64,000 bases of DNA from Cephalotus follicularis (taxonomy: Eukaryota > Streptophyta > Magnoliopsida > Oxalidales > Cephalotaceae). The notes below the pieces were generated by a model that saw only the letters and a list, made by a program, of their open reading frames with translations, did not search any database and was not told the origin of the DNA. Location: assembly GCA_001972305.1 (NCBI GenBank), contig BDDD01000061.1, forward strand, positions 432,502 through 496,501. The letters are read 5' to 3'. Position 1 is the first letter of the stretch; each line of letters opens with the position of its first letter. The translations under genes and the position numbers were made by a program. Positions 59,568 through 64,000 of this stretch are shown one piece after another.

Positions 59568-60353
59568 GTAGCAGTAGATTACTTCATCAAGTGGGTGGAA
59601 GCAGAGCCTTTGGCCACAATCACAGAAGCAAACACGGAGAGTTTTGTTTGGAAATCCATTATCTGTATATTTGGAGTCCCGAGGACAATAGTCTCAGACA
59701 ATGGTAAACAATTCGACTGTCAGGCCTTCCGCGACTTTTGCAAAGAGTGGAGAATAGAGCATAGGCTTGCCTCAGTAGCCTACCCCTAGAGCAACGGTCA
59801 AGCAGAGGTAATAAATAGAGAAATCATCTCGGGCTTGAAGAAACTCCTTGAAAACAGCAAAGGAAGATGGACAGACGAACTACCAAGTATACTATGGGCG
59901 TATAGAACCATTCCTCGGACCACAACTGGTGAGTCCCTATACAGCCTTTGCTTTGGAGCTGAAGCTATGATACCGGTGGAGATTGGTGTGCAATCACCAA
60001 GGGTTGTGCACTTTACTGAAGAGAACAATGAAAAAGGACTTAGATGCCTCCTAGATTTAGTAGAAGAGCTCATGGATAAGGCCGCCATCAGAGTTGCAGC
60101 CTACCAACAGAGGGTGAGCCATTACTACAACAAAAAGCTGAACCCCAGATCATTAAGGCAAGGAGATCTAGTCCTACGCAACTCAGCAATTGCTGATCCA
60201 ACCGGTACCAGAGGAAAACTAGCTCCCACTTGGGAAGGTCCTTACAAAATCAAGAGAGTGCTCCGCCCAGGAACATTCAAATTAGAAACTCTGGGGGGGA
60301 GAGAGATTGCCAGAACTTGGAATGCTGAACATCTCAGAAAATACTATCAGTAG
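59568..60353 (+). pseudogene. T element integrase, C-terminal part
   Basis: Continues from 52012: DYFIKWVEAEPLATITEANT, FVWKSIICIFGVP, VSDNGKQFD with the second catalytic Asp, a TAG at 59787 where Gln is expected, then SNGQAEVINREI with the Glu. Further on are LPSILWAYRTIPRTTTGES, RVSHYYNKKLNPRSLRQGDLVLR, TWEGPYKIKRV and the end TWNAEHLRKYYQ with a natural TAG at 60351-60353. Apart from the TAG at 59787 this half is open. Confidence 0.92.
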
Positions 60354-61305
60354 AATTTGTAAGTTGTAAAAAATGCAAAATGGCAAATGCATAATGGCAA
60401 TAAAGTTGGCAATTAAGTTGAATTTTTCTTCAAAAATCGTGGTCAAGATCATAGTTCCTAGTTTACAAGGGACCGGAGGCCCAATGTTCATGTCCTTAAA
60501 CCTCTGAACAGCCGCCGATCAACTCCCTCAAAGACATAACACAAGAATGTCCCAACAAAAAGACCCCCCAGGGGGCACAACAAAAAGACCCCCCAGGGGG
60601 CACTACAAAAAGACCCCCTAGGGGGCAATTCTAAAAAGACTTCCAAGGAATTAATTAGACTCCCCAAGGAGTGAACTCTGGTCAGCAATGCCATGGGAAC
60701 TTGCTCGACCAGACCTAACATCGTGTCTTGAGAGGCAAATCCATGGGAACTCGCAACGATCAAGTTCGTTGGACTGGGCACTTTAATACAAGTGTCCCTA
60801 CGTGGACTACAAGCTCAACCGGCCTAGCCTAAAACACAATAGGCAACACGAGACCCTGTTTGGCAAACCCATAGGAACTTGCCCAAGCAGACCTGGAACT
60901 TTGTCTACGATCACATCGGAACTCATAAAGACTAAGTTCCTATGCTAAGTACCTTCGAAATAAAGTGTCCTAAGGAGACTATAAAGCTTAAGTAACGATT
61001 CGGAGTCTACCGTTTAGGCTAACTTGAAGCCCCCAGAGGAACAAGGGTGCTCAAATGGAAGTTTAAGTTTTATTCAATTATCCTAAGGGAATTGTGCGCC
61101 ACCCGAAAGAGTTCAAGTGTAGCATACAACGTAAATAGAATAAGTAAAGTCTGGGGTGAAGAAGCTTGGTGCCTCGCGAGTACTTAGAGATATTTCAAAG
61201 CAAAATAATAAAGCATACGAAGGACAAGTGTAAAAATACTTCTTATCATTAATCGATGAAAGGGTTACAATGCAAAAAGAAAGAAAAAATTACAAGGCAG
61301 AAGAT
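60354..61305 (+). other. T element region between pol and antisense gene
   Basis: No gene seen. It holds a 25-bp tandem array (60555-60629) and longer, looser repeats of a block with ATGGGAACT(C/T)GC ... AAGTGTCC.TA.G.GGACTA between about 60680 and 61000. Tat elements often carry such tandem repeats after pol. Confidence 0.7.
60555..60629 (+). repeat. 25-bp tandem repeat with C5/G5 self-complementary core, three units
   Basis: Units of ACAAAAAGACCCCCCAGGGGG plus spacer. The third has a perfect CCCCCTAGGGGG. Degenerate further units follow to about 60680. Confidence 0.9.
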
Positions 61306-62304
61306 CTACTCTAGGTTCTCATCCCCCGAAGGGATGTCATACACGACCAGAGGAGGAGGAGGATTTTGAGGAGTTGGATCAGTAGGTAAAGGCGGAGAAC
61401 CTTCTGCCAATTCCTCGAGAGGAGGATCCACGACCACGAGCCCAGGTGAAGGATCCCCAGGCAGGGGGGCAGAGCCAGAGATCTCGGCAAGGAGTGTAGA
61501 CAGGTGTTCCACGTCCGAGGGCTCATCGTCAAGCCTCCCAGCACCACCAAGGAACATGACAACATCGTGCCCCTCAGGCGTCCACTCAGGGTCCCAGGTT
61601 GAGTCCTGACCCTAGTCCGAAGCTTGGAAGGCCCTCACCTTGACTTCGTCAACCCCGTCAGGAATGAAATCATAATCATTCACCTGAGGCCCGCCGATGA
61701 TGGTCTCCAAGGGAAGCTCAGGATGAAACTCAACCAGGCTTCGACAGGAGTAAAACCCTGGCCAAAACAGGACTGAAGACTTCTTGAATACCTCTTTGTT
61801 GAAGTCCTCTGAGGCTCTGAAGTTGTCCATAGCCCTGACCATGGCATCATGATACTCCATGGAAGTTTTGTAGCTTTCCACAGCCCTGGCTTGAGCTTCT
61901 TGAAACTCTAGAGAATTTCTGTAGTTCTCCACAGCCCTGTCCTGCGTCTCTTGAAACTCCGAGGACGCCTTGAAGTCAAGAATGACCCTCTCCACGGCAG
62001 CCCGAGTCTGGACCCCCTCAAGGTCCTTGTACTCGTTTAGCCTGTTGCCATAGCCCTTCACCTTGTCCTCAAGAAGAGCGATCTTGTCGACAGCAGCCTG
62101 CCTTATCCTCTTCTCCCTCGCCAGATCTTTGAGGGCTTTATCCTTCTCGGCAGAGATGCCCTCCTGGACACTGATCACATCCTCGAGCTGGGCCTTTAGC
62201 ACATCCTCCCTCCTCTTGTACTCGGCGTTCTCATCCCCGATCTGCTCGAGCAGGGTCCTCTCCTGGTCAGTCCTCTCCATCGTGAGCTGGGCATCATTCA
62301 TGAG
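61306..62304 (-). pseudogene. T element antisense gene, last exon (coiled-coil protein)
   Basis: On the - strand, from LMNDAQLTMERTDQERTLLEQ through a Glu/Lys-rich coiled coil with repeated blocks (AVENYRNSLEFQEAQARAVES...) to GGPQVNDYDFIPDGVDEVKV. A TAG at 61612 follows, one change from CAG, and the frame continues through GAGRLDDEPSDVEHL to IPSGDENLE and a stop at 61306. Tat-lineage elements are known to carry an antisense gene of this type after pol; its role is unknown. The exon boundary is set by a splice acceptor (TTCTTTTCAG) just upstream. Confidence 0.7.
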
Positions 62305-62378
62305 CTGAAAAGAAGAATGTATAGTTAGAGGAGAGTAGGAGATCCGATGGTGTCAAGAGTTAGAAAAAATTCACTAAC
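62305..62378 (-). other. Candidate 74-bp intron in the antisense gene
   Basis: Donor AGG|GTTAGTG and acceptor CTTTTCAG|CTC on the - strand, with a pyrimidine-rich stretch before the acceptor. Joining keeps frame (SGFR|LMNDAQ). This is inference from consensus sites only. Confidence 0.5.
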
Positions 62379-63699
62379 CCTGAAGCCGCTTTGGAAGAGG
62401 TGGATCCATAGGTGGGGAATGTCCCAATCCTCTCTCAACCCCACTTCATGGGGGAAAAGACCAACCTTGCCCAGCTCAATAGCTACCCCGGGCGTCTTCA
62501 AATTCACCCCAGTCCTGCCAAGCCTGGCAAGGATCTTATTAATTTGATCCATCTCCTTGGCGGGGTATATCAGGGCAGGGTCCCTGGGGGCCCTCCTCAA
62601 TGGGTTCAGCCCTAGGAGCGCCTCTACCCTCAGTCCTCTGCCTCCTCGATGAGTGGTCGAGGTCATCGACAACAGTCAGCTTCCCCTGGGCAATCAGCCC
62701 TCCTCGCCTCAGTCCTGGCTTCCACAGCCATGGTGGTCCCAACCAACTCAATACCCCTTGCATGGGTATCAACGGTTGTATCGCCTCCAGCCCGGGCCGT
62801 TGCCTCTTCGGCACTTTTGTGGGCTCTCTCCTCAGCCCGGGACCTTGCCTCCTTGGCACTTTTTTGGGCTCTCTCCTCAGCCCGGGCCCTCGCCTCCTCG
62901 GCACCTTTCCGGGCACGCTCCTCCGCCCTGGCCCTGTCTGTGCCCCCTCTAGGAGCTCCTCTTCTGGCCCCAGCAGTGTTTTTCCTCCTCATAAGGGCCC
63001 TTTTCTTCGCCTCGGCTTCTCGCCTCAGCTACTCGAGATCCTACGCCCTGACCTGCTTCCGGGCTGACCAGATGGCATCCAGAGCTGACTCCCGGTTTGT
63101 CATCGCTGCACAAAGATGTAGAAGGACAGTAAGAAGAACATTCAAAGCATAGATGGAGAAAATTAAAAAATGAAAAATGACCCAAAGGAAAGCATAATAC
63201 GGCTCTCTCCTTGGCATGTTGCCACGGATTCAGGTCCGTCTAGGGCACCCGTGCTTCCTCCTCTCTCATACCCCATAGCCGTGGAATCAGGTCCGTCTCG
63301 AGCACCCAAGTTCCCTCCAATCCTAATTCCCATGGGGACCTCCCCGGCCAGGTCCAGCCCAGCCCTATGACCATAGGTCCTGCTAAGCCCATGAGTTTGC
63401 AAGTTGATCTCAGAGACCACCACTAGCACCTCCTCAGGGCGAGTGCTAAAAGCTTGTCCATATCAACCCTCTCATCCCTGGACAGAAACACCCTTTGGCT
63501 AAGGGCCACGGTATCCAAGGTGTCAGTCCATGGGCTCGGAGTGAAACCGGAAAGGTTCTTGACCATAAAATACTTCTCCCTCCAGTTCTTTACTGTCCTG
63601 GTGTTCTCCGCCAACAACCTGTGATGACCTGCACGCGATTTGAAGTAGAAGCCCCACTTCTTTGGGGAGGAAGTTATGGTATGTGAAATAAAACACTCT
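62379..63699 (-). pseudogene. T element antisense gene, upstream exons (broken)
   Basis: From 63699 downward: KKWGFYFKSRAGHHRLL and NWREKYFMVKNL (the W-x-F-Y-F and K-W-K/R-x-x-F-F-x-V pattern of Tat antisense proteins), then a region of uncertain exon structure with a duplicated block of about 75 bp (63230-63320). A likely splice acceptor, TTTGTGCAG, is at 63106. Next come MTNRESALDAIWSARKQV and a highly charged Ala/Arg/Glu helix made of three 15-residue repeats (62803-62937). After a frameshift near 62665 follow MDQINKILARLGRTGVNL and GLREDWDIPHLWIHLFQSGF. Stops and frameshifts break it, and S4 cuts off its start. Confidence 0.6.
62803..62937 (-). repeat. 45-bp minisatellite inside the antisense gene, three units
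   Basis: Three 45-bp units encode ARAEERARKGAEEAR-like 15-residue repeats on the - strand, predicted as a charged helix or coiled coil. Confidence 0.9.
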
Positions 63700-64000
63700 T
63701 GCAATATACAAGAGGGGGGGGTGAATTGAATATTGAGGAATATGCGGAAATTTAGAAACTTTAAATTTAAAGAGATAAGGAAAGAAAAACTTCTCCGAAA
63801 TTTAGAGTGATTCGGCTAACTCTTGCCTACGTCCACTTTTCCCAAGGGAGCTCCTTGAGTTTCCACTATATCGAATTGATTAAGGCAGCAATTCGTTACA
63901 CCTTACAACTTCGTGATTGACCTCAATCAAAAGACCTTGACCTCAAAGCCTTAGAGGATTATCCTATTTTACAAGTAATGATAAAAGTGTTTAAAAGATG
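63700..64000 (-). repeat. Copia-type LTR S4 (same style as S1 and S3), 3' end
   Basis: On the - strand it shows the leader block (GATTGAGGTCAATCACGAAG, TAGTGGAAACTCAAGGAGC, GGACGTAGGCAAGAGTTAGC) and ends CAATTCACCCC...TATATTGCA at 63700, next to ACTCT (63695-63699), the likely duplication. It runs off the window. Confidence 0.8.

Larger units (their letters stand above)
43343..63699 (+). mobile_element. Ty3/gypsy element T, Tat/Retand lineage, split by G3 and H, 3' end cut by an LTR
   Basis: Order on the + strand: LTR, TGGCGCC primer site, gag, protease, reverse transcriptase, RNase H, [G3], second RNase H, integrase start, [H], integrase end, tandem-repeat region, antisense gene, then the S4 LTR. 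Removing G3 and one GGGGG restores the reading frame; removing H and one copy of its duplication does the same. A second RNase H and an antisense gene after pol are hallmarks of Tat elements. Without G3 and H, about 9.6 kb of T is present here. The 3' LTR is outside the window. Confidence 0.88.

Noticed and set aside
1-64000. Search for a host gene, defence system or unknown operon-like cluster
   Set aside because: Every recognisable domain belongs to gag, protease, reverse transcriptase, RNase H, integrase, chromodomain-like tails or the Tat antisense gene; the rest is LTR, leader or tandem repeat.

Overview
This window looks like plant nuclear DNA, probably from a eudicot, made almost entirely of nested and decayed LTR retrotransposons. 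I see no convincing host gene, tRNA or rRNA gene. The assignment rests on chromodomain Ty3/gypsy elements (Tekay/Del type), Athila and Tat/Retand-type gypsy elements, and Ty1/copia elements with TGGTATCAGAG primer-binding sites; these lineages occur together only in plants. The species cannot be told from the sequence.

Left part (1-9050, + strand): the 3' end of a Tekay-like element, A (integrase, then a long LTR at 1767-5662 that holds a copia-type solo LTR at 2064-3101), is followed by two more LTR 3' ends (B ending at 7628, C ending at 7982). These lie in the left half of another LTR, D (7983-9050), which resumes at 40664-41252. This reads as a stack in which A sits in B, B in C and C in D.

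Middle part (9051-40663): copia element C1 (- strand) splits LTR D. Gypsy element G1 (- strand, 12027-33559) inserted into C1's reverse-transcriptase/RNase H region and left a perfect 5-bp duplication, ATGAT, at 12022-12026 and 33560-33564. A second gypsy element, G2 (- strand, 23990-28737), lies in G1's reverse transcriptase. Copia element C2 (+ strand, 13598-23989) lies in G1's 3' LTR and itself holds a solo LTR (19311-21897, duplication TAAGA). One large deletion appears to have fused C2's truncated 3' LTR to G2's reverse transcriptase.

Right part (41253-64000): tandem arrays and a copia-type LTR (to about 42787), then another copia LTR fragment, a CA/TA microsatellite, and a long Tat-lineage gypsy element T (+ strand, 43343 to about 63699). 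T encodes gag, protease, reverse transcriptase, two RNase H domains and integrase, followed by a tandem-repeat 3' region and a broken antisense gene. T is split by Tekay-like G3 (47876-51069, duplication GGGGG) and by Athila-like H (- strand, 52013-59567, duplication GTAGT/GTAGC). A copia-type LTR (- strand) begins at 63700 and runs off the window.

Every coding region is broken. Most premature stops are one C-to-T (or G-to-A) change from a conserved Gln, Arg or Trp codon, as expected for old, methylated, silenced elements. The most unusual pattern is that LTRs of several unrelated families carry clusters of short palindromes with a GTCGAC (more broadly GTYRAC) core and family-specific but still self-complementary arms.
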